From contig OZ245815.1 of NCBI GenBank assembly GCA_965228425.1, positions 2,232,001 to 2,296,000 of the forward strand: 64,000 nucleotides of DNA, in the 5' to 3' direction. The position numbers and the translations under genes are program-made. The first letter of the stretch is position 1. Every line of letters begins with the position of its first letter. This document shows positions 35,977 through 44,120 of the stretch, piece by piece. The notes under the pieces are model-generated. The model had not been told where the DNA came from, searched no databases, and saw nothing but the letters and a program-made list of their open reading frames with translations. Source of the stretch: JAJFJD01 sp965228425 (GTDB lineage: Bacteria > Pseudomonadota > Alphaproteobacteria > UBA8366).

Positions 35977-36738
35977 ATGACCGTACAGTACAAAGTCTTC
36001 TGGCGCCCTGGGTGAACGAGCTGCCTTCGTACGAAAGAGTTTCTTTCGTCTCACAACATCCCGTTCGAATCCGTTGATATCCAAGCCGACCCGAGCGGCA
36101 TGGCGGAACTGCAGGCGCTTGGCGTGCGGTCCGTCCCGGTCGTCACACGCGGCAAGGAGTACGTCTTCGGCCAGATGCTCAAGGATCTGGCGGAATTCCT
36201 GGGTGTAGACTACGACACCAAGCCGAAACTGTCGCCGCAGGAACTGATCGACAAGCTGGACATGGTGACGAGCGCCGCGTTGCGGTTCGTCGCGCAGATT
36301 CCGGAAGAGAAACTGGACCAGGACCTGCGCAACCGGAAGCGGCCCATCCGCGACCTGTGCTATCACATCTTCCGCCTGACGGAAGTGTTCATCGACGTGG
36401 TCGAGAAGGACATTTATCTCACCCGCGACCTGCTGAATATTCCCGCACCCGACGACGTCCAGTCGACCGCCGACCTGGTCGCCTATGGCACGGCCGTTCA
36501 AAAGCGTCTGCATAACTGGTGGGATGGTTTCGCCGACAAGGACTGCGAGCAGGAAATCGACAGCTATTACGGCAAGCAGCCGCTGCATAATGTGATGGAA
36601 CGCCATACTTGGCATCCGGCGCAGCATATGCGGCAGTTGATGATGCTGCTGCGCGAGTGCGGTATCGAGCCGAACGGCCCGGTTCCCGATTCCGAACTCG
36701 AGGGATTGCCCATTCCCGAGAAGGTTTGGGACGACTGA
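35977..36738 (+). CDS. Candidate selenoprotein: glutaredoxin domain fused to DinB-like domain, UxxC active site
   Basis: Read from ATG 35977, with GAGGAG a few bases upstream, the frame is open for 253 codons except one TGA at 36013-36015. It translates as MTVQYKVFWRPG-U-TSCLRTKEFL, where U stands exactly where the first Cys of a glutaredoxin/thioredoxin CxxC motif is expected. The fold continues normally: SVPVV contains the cis-Pro near residue 54 and the domain ends near residue 80. Residues 90-235 are DinB-like with His130, His213 and His217 (HPAQH) as probable metal ligands. A SECIS-like hairpin follows the TGA. The alternative is a nonsense mutation or sequencing error, with a fragment starting at 36100. 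Confidence 0.82.
36031..36049 (+). promoter_or_regulatory. SECIS-like hairpin downstream of the in-frame TGA
   Basis: A 7-bp perfect stem ACGAAAG/CTTTCGT encloses the loop AGTTT. The loop starts 22 bases after the TGA and has a G in its second position, which agrees with the bacterial SECIS rule (loop 16-37 bases after UGA, G among the first two loop bases). A possible lower stem GAG/CTC (36018-36020 with 36050-36052) is separated by an asymmetric bulge. The hairpin lies wholly within coding sequence. Confidence 0.65.
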
Positions 36739-36756
36739 CCACGAACAGGATTAGAG

Positions 36757-36783
36757 AAAAAGGCGCCTCCGGGCGCCTTTTTT
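36757..36783. terminator. Bidirectional Rho-independent terminator
   Basis: The stem GGCGCC/GGCGCC with loop TCCG is flanked by AAAAA on the left and TTTTTT on the right, so it can act on both strands. It sits between the stop of the glutaredoxin-DinB gene and the stop of the converging metallophosphoesterase gene at 36786. Confidence 0.93.
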
Positions 36784-36785
36784 GG

Positions 36786-38888
36786 TTAGCGATCGATGAT
36801 CAGTAGCGATGGTGATTTTACGGTCGCGGCCCGTTGCAGGCCGATGCCCTTTCCGGATTTCGGCTCCCGCCAAGGCATGAGGGTGATCTCGCCGGTTTCG
36901 AGATTGATGAACCGGGCATCGCCCTTCGCGTGATCGACGCGGGCCGTGGCGATCGCCTTTTCGGTTTTCGCCGTCTTGCCGGGTTTGGGCAGATAGAGAA
37001 CGCAGAAATGCTGCTTGGTCACGAAAGGGCGCATTTGCATGGCGCCTTCACGCCACGATGGGGCGAGGAGGATCTTGCCGGGAAGGTCGTTGAGAATGCC
37101 GACCAAATGCCGGAAAACGAAACTGCCGGGGCGGGGGTTGAAGCGCCGGTCGAACAGCCCGTGCCGCGGGAAGTAGCCGCGGTCCAGGTCCATGAACGTA
37201 TCGAGGAAGACCTCCACGTTCGGCGTGCCCGCTGCGGCGATCATCGCTTCGGCCACACGGTTCGCAATCTCCGCATCGTCCGTGTTGTAGCTTGCCGGGT
37301 TTTCCGACGCGAGGCGGATGTTCACCACCGCGCCGACGTCGCGCTCGGCGGCGATCTTGCCAAATTCCTGCACCGCGTTCCAGACGGAGCCGCCGAGCCC
37401 GACACGGAAGACGAACCCGTCCGCCGCTTGCCGTGCGCCGCGCCGGCGCAGGAACCCGTCGACCAGATCGATCTCCGGCGCCTGGAAACCGTAGCTGACG
37501 AAATGCGAGAATTTCGAGCCTTCGGATTCCTTATGCGCCGAACTTTCGATATTGGCGATGTTGACGCGGATGCCGGCCTTCTTCTTCAGGGCTTGCAGCG
37601 CTGGAATGCTTTTCTGGGAGTCCTGCCAGGGCAGGATGACTTCGTATGAATCGACCAGCGTTCGGTTCTTCTGCAGCGTCGCCAGCACCTTCTTGTCGGG
37701 GACCCCGAAGCTGAAGAAGGTGAAGCGGTGGCCGATCGCTTTCAGGGCCTGCATGCGTTTGCGGCGGTCGTCGTCCATCAGGTCGCTGACCGGCGTGCGG
37801 ACCTTTCGGATGCCGAGTTCCCACAAGGCCATCAACGTGTAGTCGTTGCGCACGCGCTTTCGTTCGAACTCGTCCATCGGGCCGTTGTAGGGAAACTCGG
37901 TGACCTCGGCCCAGGGATGGCGGATATGCACGCCGAGCGGCGAGACGACCGCTTCCTTCGTGTGGCGGCTGCGCACCTTGGGTTTCGCCGCCGGCAGTTT
38001 CTGGCTCTTGCCGAGCGTGCGGCCCGCCGTCCGGTAGATGCGCGGCACGTGGGTATTTGGGTACACGTCGACCATGAAGAAGCCGAGCTTATCGGCGTCG
38101 TTCCGGCCGTGTTCCGGGGCCGCCTCGATGCGAAACAGCTCGCTGTAATCCTGCCGGAAGAAGGACGTGGCGGGCAGCAGGTAGCACTCGGTCCGCCCTT
38201 CGATGTTGTAGAAGAAGTTGTGGACGTGGCCGGCGAACAGCGCCTCGATCCGGTTCTTGCGGATCAGGGAGAGCAGCCAAGACCGCTTCGGCTCGTCGAT
38301 ATTGTCGTAATTCCACGCCTCGTCGTCCGCCATGATGTAGGGCGGGTAGTGCGTGAAAAAGAAGATGCGCTTGCCTTTGTTCGCTTCGAGGTCCTTGGTC
38401 AGCCATTTCTCCTGCGCCCGCTCGCTGCGCAGCCCGGAATTGAGAATTTGCGCGTTGATGAAGGTGAAGTGGCAGTCCTGATAATCGAAGGAGTAATAGT
38501 CGCGGCCGAAATGCTCGCGGTAGAGCTTCACGCCGTAATCGCTGACCGATGCGGCCGGCATCGACGGGTTCGGTTTGTCGCCGACGTCGTGGTTGCCGGG
38601 GATCATGTGCAGCGGCGCGTTCAGTTTCTTCAGTTCGCGGTTCGCAACGCGCGCGGCAGGCCCGTAGGTCGGCAGCACCGGCACGGGATGAACGATATCG
38701 CCTAAGTGGATCACGAAGTCCGGGTTCAGCCGGTTGACCTGCTGGATGACATAGCGCGCGCGGCCATTCGCCAGTTTATTCACTGCCCAGGGGGAGGAGT
38801 TGTCGCCTTTCTCGGGCCGCATATGCGTGTCGGCGATGACGGCGAAGCTGAACAACGGGTCGCTGTGCGACCGCAGGAAACGCGCCAT
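36786..38888 (-). CDS. Calcineurin-like phosphoesterase with a large C-terminal domain
   Basis: A 700-residue protein. Residues 10-285 form a metallophosphoesterase domain: AVIADTHMRPEKGD, HLGDIVHP, MIPGNHDVGD, FFTHYPPYI and FAGHVHNFF give the complete two-metal site. Residues 310-640 form a second domain that begins GVHIRHPWAEVTEF, with alternating strands and helices of a TIM-barrel-like kind, including DLMDDDRRKRMQALKAIGH and VEVFLDTFMDLDRGYFPRHG. No signal peptide is seen. This fusion is not one I can name; a phosphodiesterase acting on a sugar- or lipid-linked substrate is possible. Confidence 0.83.
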   Translation of the reverse strand: MARFLRSHSDPLFSFAVIADTHMRPEKGDNSSPWAVNKLANGRARYVIQQVNRLNPDFVIHLGDIVHPVPVLPTYGPAARVANRELKKLNAPLHMIPGNHDVGDKPNPSMPAASVSDYGVKLYREHFGRDYYSFDYQDCHFTFINAQILNSGLRSERAQEKWLTKDLEANKGKRIFFFTHYPPYIMADDEAWNYDNIDEPKRSWLLSLIRKNRIEALFAGHVHNFFYNIEGRTECYLLPATSFFRQDYSELFRIEAAPEHGRNDADKLGFFMVDVYPNTHVPRIYRTAGRTLGKSQKLPAAKPKVRSRHTKEAVVSPLGVHIRHPWAEVTEFPYNGPMDEFERKRVRNDYTLMALWELGIRKVRTPVSDLMDDDRRKRMQALKAIGHRFTFFSFGVPDKKVLATLQKNRTLVDSYEVILPWQDSQKSIPALQALKKKAGIRVNIANIESSAHKESEGSKFSHFVSYGFQAPEIDLVDGFLRRRGARQAADGFVFRVGLGGSVWNAVQEFGKIAAERDVGAVVNIRLASENPASYNTDDAEIANRVAEAMIAAAGTPNVEVFLDTFMDLDRGYFPRHGLFDRRFNPRPGSFVFRHLVGILNDLPGKILLAPSWREGAMQMRPFVTKQHFCVLYLPKPGKTAKTEKAIATARVDHAKGDARFINLETGEITLMPWREPKSGKGIGLQRAATVKSPSLLIIDR

Positions 38889-38940
38889 GAAATATTCCCC
38901 TCTTATCGATAACCTCGGTGAACCGGATTGGCCGTAGCCG

Positions 38941-39699
38941 TCAAAATGCGAAGCGCCGCATGCCGCCGTCCACGTGGATCACTTCGCCATTGATATAGCG
39001 CGCGAGCGGCGATGCAAGGAAGGCGATCAGATACGCCATGTCTTCGGGATCGCCGAAATACCCGGCCGGAATGTTCGCCTTGGCGAATGCCTCGCGCTCT
39101 GTGGGATCGGGATGCACCTTGTTCAGGATCTGCTCGCTGTTGATTCGGCCGGGCGGCAGCGAGTTGATGGTGATGCCGTCGCCGCCGACCTCGCGCGACA
39201 ATCCCTTGGCCCAGGCATGAACCGCCGCCTTGGCGGAATTCGCGACGTTGACGCCGCGCGGTTCGCTAGAGCCTGTGAGGTTGATCACACGCCCGAACTT
39301 CTGTTCCCGCATGCCGGGGATGAAGGCCATGGTTACGCGGCGCAGCAACTCAAAGTTCAGCGTCATGCCCTCGTACCAGACGTCGTCGCCCGCGTCCCAC
39401 GGGATCGGCCGCGAGCCGCCCGCGCTGTTCACCAGAATGTCGAGATTGCCGAGCGCGTCATACACCCGATCGCGAATGACTTCCGGCGCACCCTGTTCGG
39501 TCACGTCTTGGACGATCACGGTGGGGCGTTCCGCTCCGGTGGCTTCGATCTCGTCGGCGAGTTTTTCCAGCAGGTCCTGGCGCCGTGCGAGCACCGCGAC
39601 GCGGCACCCTTCCGCGGCGAGAATTCTTGCGGTGCCATTGCCGATGCCCTGGCTTGCGCCGGTGACAAGTGCTGTCCGCCCTGTGAGTTGGAGGTCCAT
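38941..39699 (-). CDS. SDR-family oxidoreductase with altered active site
   Basis: A 252-residue SDR with TGASQGIGNGTARIL at residues 14-28, NSAGGSRPIPW in place of NNAG, and INGEVIHVDGGM at the end. In the active-site helix, VANSAKAAVHAWAKGLSREV keeps the Lys but has no Tyr four residues before it. A known branch of 3-oxoacyl-ACP-reductase-like SDRs shares this. The gene is alone, 52 bases beyond the start of the phosphoesterase gene on the same strand. Confidence 0.85.
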   Translation of the reverse strand: MDLQLTGRTALVTGASQGIGNGTARILAAEGCRVAVLARRQDLLEKLADEIEATGAERPTVIVQDVTEQGAPEVIRDRVYDALGNLDILVNSAGGSRPIPWDAGDDVWYEGMTLNFELLRRVTMAFIPGMREQKFGRVINLTGSSEPRGVNVANSAKAAVHAWAKGLSREVGGDGITINSLPPGRINSEQILNKVHPDPTEREAFAKANIPAGYFGDPEDMAYLIAFLASPLARYINGEVIHVDGGMRRFAF

Positions 39700-39832
39700 T
39701 GACGGTTCCCCTTTTTAGTCTTGTTGGCCCGCCCAATGCGAAGCTCTATTGTGGGCACTGGATATATTGCGTTACCCGCCGCCCCGACTCAAATCGGGCG
39801 CGGAATGAAGAATCAAATAAGGAAAAGCACCG

Positions 39833-41302
39833 ATGGTCAATCCGGCGAATATGATCTTCTTCATGTCGGACAATCACACCCGCGACCTTCTCGGCGCGGC
39901 GGGGCATCCGGTGGTCCAGACGCCGACATTGGACAAGATCGCGACCGGCGGCGTGCGGTTCGAGAATGCGTATTCCACGAGCCCGCTGTGCTGTCCGTCG
40001 CGGGCCGGCCTCGCGACCGGGCGCTATCCGCATCAGACAGGGTATTGGGACAACGCGCTCGCCTATGACGGCAAGACGCCGACCTGGCATGGCCGGGTTC
40101 GCGACCAGGGCCACACCGCCGTTTCCATCGGCAAGCTGCACTTCATGTCCGGCGAGAACGACAACGGCTTCTCCGAAGAGATCGTCCCGATGCATATCGT
40201 CGAAGGGAAGGGCGCGCTGATCGGCCTGTTACGCGCGACGCAGGAAGGCGTGCCGCCGCGCACTGGGCCGCGTGCGATGTACGACAAGTCGGGCATCGGC
40301 GAGGCGGACTATCAGCGTTACGACGTCGTGGTAACGGAGAACGCGATCAAGTGGCTGCAAGAGCATGGCGCTAAGCAGGATAAGCCCTGGGTGCTGTTCG
40401 TATCCTACGCCAGTCCGCACCCGCCCTTCGCCGTGCCGAAACGGTTCTATGACCTTTATCCCGAAGCGGACATGCCGGTACCGGTCCAGTTCGACGCGGC
40501 GACGCGGCCGGATCATCCGTCGGTCGCGCATATCCGCCGCGTGGATGGCTTCGAGGCGCCGGTCGACGAGGTGTATGTGCGCCGCACGGTTGCGGGATAT
40601 TGCGGTCTCGTCACGCATCTCGACGAGCAGATCGGTCACGTTATGAAAACCGCCGAGGATTTGGGCCTGCTCGACAATACCCGCATCCTCTATACCAGCG
40701 ACCATGGCGAGGCCGCGGGCAATCACAGCCTGTTCGGCAAGTCGAACCTGTATGAGCATTCCATCGGCGTGCCCTTGCTGATGAGCGGCCCGGATATTTC
40801 GGCGGACGGTGTCGTCTCGCAGCTTGCATCGCATGTCGACCTGTTTCCGACCGTGGTCGAGGCGCTCGGCGCGTCGCTTGCCGACGAAGACGCCGACCTG
40901 CCGGGGGTCTCGCTGTGGCCGGCCATCGGCGGACAGGAAACGGACCGGCTCGCCTTCGCCGAGTTCCATGCACAGTCGTCCAAGACCGCCGGCTACCTGT
41001 TGCGGGACGGCAAGGATAAGTTGGTCTATCACGTGAATATGCCGCGCCAACGCTTTGATCTGGAAGCCGATCCGCAGGAGACGAACGACCTAGCGGTGGA
41101 TGGCGTTGCCGATGCGACCGCCGATGCGATGGAGGCGAAGCTCCGTGAAATGCTCGATCCGGAAGCGGTGAACCAGCGGGCCATGGCCGATCAATTGGCG
41201 CATGCGGATCGGCACGGTGGCGTCGACGCGGTGCGCGAGCGCGGTACGTTCAGCTACACGCCAGTGCCCGGCGACGATTTGAACCTGGAAAAGGTCGGCT
41301 AG
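39833..41302 (+). CDS. Sulfatase (choline-sulfatase-like)
   Basis: A 489-residue formylglycine-dependent sulfatase. The N-terminal metal site FFMSDNHTRD is at residues 9-18. The motif LCCPSRAGLATGRYPHQTG places the Cys to be converted to formylglycine at residue 53 (CxPSR). YTSDHGEAAGNHSLFGKSNL near residue 283 gives the second metal ligands. No signal peptide, so cytoplasmic, as choline-O-sulfatase is. The maturation enzyme is not in the window. The stop overlaps that of the converging desulfhydrase gene by four bases. Confidence 0.9.
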   Translation: MVNPANMIFFMSDNHTRDLLGAAGHPVVQTPTLDKIATGGVRFENAYSTSPLCCPSRAGLATGRYPHQTGYWDNALAYDGKTPTWHGRVRDQGHTAVSIGKLHFMSGENDNGFSEEIVPMHIVEGKGALIGLLRATQEGVPPRTGPRAMYDKSGIGEADYQRYDVVVTENAIKWLQEHGAKQDKPWVLFVSYASPHPPFAVPKRFYDLYPEADMPVPVQFDAATRPDHPSVAHIRRVDGFEAPVDEVYVRRTVAGYCGLVTHLDEQIGHVMKTAEDLGLLDNTRILYTSDHGEAAGNHSLFGKSNLYEHSIGVPLLMSGPDISADGVVSQLASHVDLFPTVVEALGASLADEDADLPGVSLWPAIGGQETDRLAFAEFHAQSSKTAGYLLRDGKDKLVYHVNMPRQRFDLEADPQETNDLAVDGVADATADAMEAKLREMLDPEAVNQRAMADQLAHADRHGGVDAVRERGTFSYTPVPGDDLNLEKVG

Positions 41303-42321
41303 GACGGTTTCGCGAAGGCCGAGCGATAGGCGAAGAGGGCGGGCGCGCCACCGGTGTGAATGAACAGCACCCGGTCGGATGGCCGGAACCGTCCGGCGCG
41401 GATCAATCCGATCAATCCGGCGAAGCCCTTGCCCGAATACACCGGGTCGAGCAACAGGCCTTCCAGCCGGCCGGCAAGGTCCACCGCTTCGGTCATGCCG
41501 TCGGTGACCAACCCATATCCATCGCCCGCATATCCGGCGACCACTTCGATCCGCGCCGGCGGAAGCCGGTCGGCGATGTCCAGAAAATCGCAGGTTTCGT
41601 GATAGAGCCGGGTGACGTCCGCGTGCACCCGTTCGGGCTCGGCGTCGATGTCGATCCCGATCACCGGCAGCTCCGGCGCTAACGCGGTGACGCCCGCAAG
41701 AATGCCCGCCTGCGTGCCGGCGCTGCCGGACGCATGGACGATGGCGTCGATGGTCAGGTTCGCGTCGTCCATCTGCCGCAAAAGTTCGACGACGAACCGC
41801 ACATAGCCCATCGTACCGAGCACGTTCGAGCCGCCATACGGCACGATGTAGGGCTTCTTCCCTCGATCCGTAAGCTGGTCGGCGATGCCCGGCAGCAGGG
41901 CATTACGGTCCGCGCCCCAGGGGATGGGGTTCAACTCTGCGCCGAACAGTCCGTCGAGAAAGATATTCCCCGTCTCGTAGTAGTCCGCATCGACTGTCGG
42001 CACGCGGCCGTCCATCACCGCCAAATGACAGCCGAGCCCGAGCTTGGCGCAGGCGGCCGCCGTTTGCCGGATATGATTCGATTGCGTGACGCCGCCGGAC
42101 ACCGCGGTATCCGCGCCCTTGGCGATCGCGTCGGCGAGCAGGAATTCCAGTTTCCGCACCTTGTTGCCGCCCATGCCGAGACCGGTGCAATCGTCCCGCT
42201 TCACGATGATCGACGGCCCGCCGAGTACTGCGGTGAGGCGTTCCAACCGTTCGATCGGTGTCGGCAGATGCGCCAGTGCCGCGCGGGGAAGCGCCGAAAG
42301 GATTTTGGCGATGTCGGTCAT
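41299..42321 (-). CDS. D-cysteine desulfhydrase/ACC deaminase family PLP enzyme
   Basis: A 340-residue fold-type II PLP enzyme. KRDDCTGLGMGGNKVRKLEF carries the PLP lysine at residue 54, and SGGVTQSNHIRQTAAACAKLG follows as in D-cysteine desulfhydrase and 1-aminocyclopropane-1-carboxylate deaminase. The later GSAGTQAGILAG loop binds the phosphate. It would release ammonia and possibly sulfide from a D-amino acid. The neighbouring sulfatase hints at sulfur scavenging, but the genes are convergent, not in one operon. Confidence 0.88.
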   Translation of the reverse strand: MTDIAKILSALPRAALAHLPTPIERLERLTAVLGGPSIIVKRDDCTGLGMGGNKVRKLEFLLADAIAKGADTAVSGGVTQSNHIRQTAAACAKLGLGCHLAVMDGRVPTVDADYYETGNIFLDGLFGAELNPIPWGADRNALLPGIADQLTDRGKKPYIVPYGGSNVLGTMGYVRFVVELLRQMDDANLTIDAIVHASGSAGTQAGILAGVTALAPELPVIGIDIDAEPERVHADVTRLYHETCDFLDIADRLPPARIEVVAGYAGDGYGLVTDGMTEAVDLAGRLEGLLLDPVYSGKGFAGLIGLIRAGRFRPSDRVLFIHTGGAPALFAYRSAFAKPS

Positions 42322-42540
42322 GCGCGCGTGCGGCCTTTAAACTCGCTGAAATCGGTTGGTTGGACGGTCAAGTTGGCGGCGCTCCTTTGCTCATCATTGC
42401 GAAAGCGAGACGGATTGTTCCGAAATCTGAAATTCCTTGCTTGGACGTAGCGGATACGCCAATATCCGCCGCGCGATCCTGGCGGCCGCACCCGATTTGC
42501 CCCAGGGTGACATCCAATATATTAGACTTCAACAAGCCAA

Positions 42541-42558
42541 GAGGCGGCCAACCGCCTC
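42541..42558 (+). promoter_or_regulatory. Perfect hairpin in the leader of the 3-hydroxyacyl-CoA dehydrogenase gene
   Basis: GAGGCGG/CCGCCTC forms a 7-bp stem with a CCAA loop, ten bases before the AAGGAGG (42569-42575) of the next gene. It has no T-run, so it is unlikely to be a terminator; it may be part of the leader or an operator. Confidence 0.45.
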
Positions 42559-42579
42559 GTGCTCGGATAAGGAGGGACT

Positions 42580-44106
42580 GTGCCGGTCGACGCGAATAAA
42601 GACGATCTTCTGATTGGAGTGAGCGGCGCCGGCGCCATGGGGCGCGGCATCGTCCAGGTGGCTGCCGCGGGCGGCGTGAATGTCCGCCTTTTCGATATCA
42701 ATGCCGACCAGTGCAAGGAGGCGGTCGATTTCATCGGCAAGATGCTCGGCCGCGCGGCGGACAAGGGCCGGATGGCCCAGGAAGACGCCGATGCGGCGAT
42801 GGGCCGGATCGAGGTCGTCGCCGACATCAATGAATTCGCGCCCTGCGATATCGTCATCGAGGCGGCGACCGAGAACCTCGACATCAAGAAGCAGATTTTC
42901 GCGCAGCTTGAAGATGTTGTGAGCGACGATGCGATCATCGCGACCAACACCTCCTCGCTGTCGGTAACCACGATCGCCTCCGCCTGCAAACACCCGGAGC
43001 GGGTGGCCGGGTTCCATTTCTTCAATCCCGTGCCCTTGATGCGCCTGGTCGAAGTCATCGACGGCGTGCTGACCGAGGGCTGGGTCGGCGACGCGCTGAT
43101 GATCCTCGGCAAGCGGATGACGCGCGAACCGGTCCGGTTGAAAGATGCGCCGGGCTTCCTGGTGAACCAGGTGGGCCGTGGCTACAACATCGAATCCCAG
43201 CACATCCAGCATGAATGCGTCGCCGATTATGTCGACATTGACCGCATCCTGCGCGACGCCGCCGGTTTCCGGATGGGACCGTTCGAACTGCTGGACCTGA
43301 CCGCTCTGGACGTAACGCATCCGGCGACCGAGCTGATCTACAACCAATTCTATCAGGAAGCGCGCTACCGGCCGTCGTCGGTGATGCGTGCGCGGCTGGA
43401 AGCCGGCATGCTCGGCCGCAAGGTCGGGCGCGGCTATTACGTCTATGAGGACGGCAAGCAGATCGTGCCGGACGAGGCGAGCCCGCCGAAGTATGACGGC
43501 CGCCCGGTCTGGATCAGCAAGGTCGATGCGGAAGGGCATCAAAAATTGGCCGAGATCGTGCGCACATGCGACGGCAATCTGGATACCGGTGACACGCCCG
43601 GGTCGGACTCGCTGATTCTCGTGACGCCGATCGGCGAGGATATCTCCACCACGGCGGCGGCGCTGGGCCTCGACCCCGCGCGCACGCTGGGCGTGGACAC
43701 GCTGGTCGGGCTGACCACGCGCCGCACGGTGATGACCAATCCGGCCACCGAGGCTGCGTATCGCGACGCGGCGCATGGCCTGTTGAGCAACGACGGCGTG
43801 CCGGCAACCATGATCCGGGACTGCCCCGGCTTCATCGGCCAGCGCGTGATCTCGATGATCTGCAACATCGGGTGCCAGATCGCGCAGTTCGGCACCGCGT
43901 CGCCGGATGACATCGACAAGGCCGTCGTGCTTGGCCTGAACTATCCGAACGGACCGCTGAAATTCGGCGAGGTTCTGGGCGCGTCGAATGTACTGCGCAT
44001 TCTAGACGCGCTCTATCGCTTCTACGGCGATCCGCGCTATCGTCCCAGTCCGTGGCTGCGCCGCCGGGCGACGTTGGGGCTTTCCCTGTTCAAGACCGAA
44101 ATATAA
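42580..44106 (+). CDS. paaH: 3-hydroxyacyl-CoA dehydrogenase, PaaH-type
   Basis: A 508-residue NAD-dependent dehydrogenase with a Rossmann domain (VSGAGAMGRGIVQVA, residues 9-23), the catalytic FHFFNPVPLMRLVEVI near 145-160 and two consecutive C-terminal 3HCDH domains. This duplicated layout and length fit PaaH, which converts 3-hydroxyadipyl-CoA to 3-oxoadipyl-CoA. The GTG start has AAGGAGG five bases upstream. The thiolase gene follows after 14 bases, forming the last two steps of a pathway to acetyl-CoA and succinyl-CoA. A related short-chain role remains possible. Confidence 0.87.
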   Translation: MPVDANKDDLLIGVSGAGAMGRGIVQVAAAGGVNVRLFDINADQCKEAVDFIGKMLGRAADKGRMAQEDADAAMGRIEVVADINEFAPCDIVIEAATENLDIKKQIFAQLEDVVSDDAIIATNTSSLSVTTIASACKHPERVAGFHFFNPVPLMRLVEVIDGVLTEGWVGDALMILGKRMTREPVRLKDAPGFLVNQVGRGYNIESQHIQHECVADYVDIDRILRDAAGFRMGPFELLDLTALDVTHPATELIYNQFYQEARYRPSSVMRARLEAGMLGRKVGRGYYVYEDGKQIVPDEASPPKYDGRPVWISKVDAEGHQKLAEIVRTCDGNLDTGDTPGSDSLILVTPIGEDISTTAAALGLDPARTLGVDTLVGLTTRRTVMTNPATEAAYRDAAHGLLSNDGVPATMIRDCPGFIGQRVISMICNIGCQIAQFGTASPDDIDKAVVLGLNYPNGPLKFGEVLGASNVLRILDALYRFYGDPRYRPSPWLRRRATLGLSLFKTEI

Positions 44107-44120
44107 GAGGAAGAAGGACA

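Noticed and set aside
36100..36738. DinB-only gene starting at ATG 36100
   Set aside because: It would lose the active-site part of the glutaredoxin domain although the in-frame upstream DNA codes for it perfectly; the Sec reading explains more.
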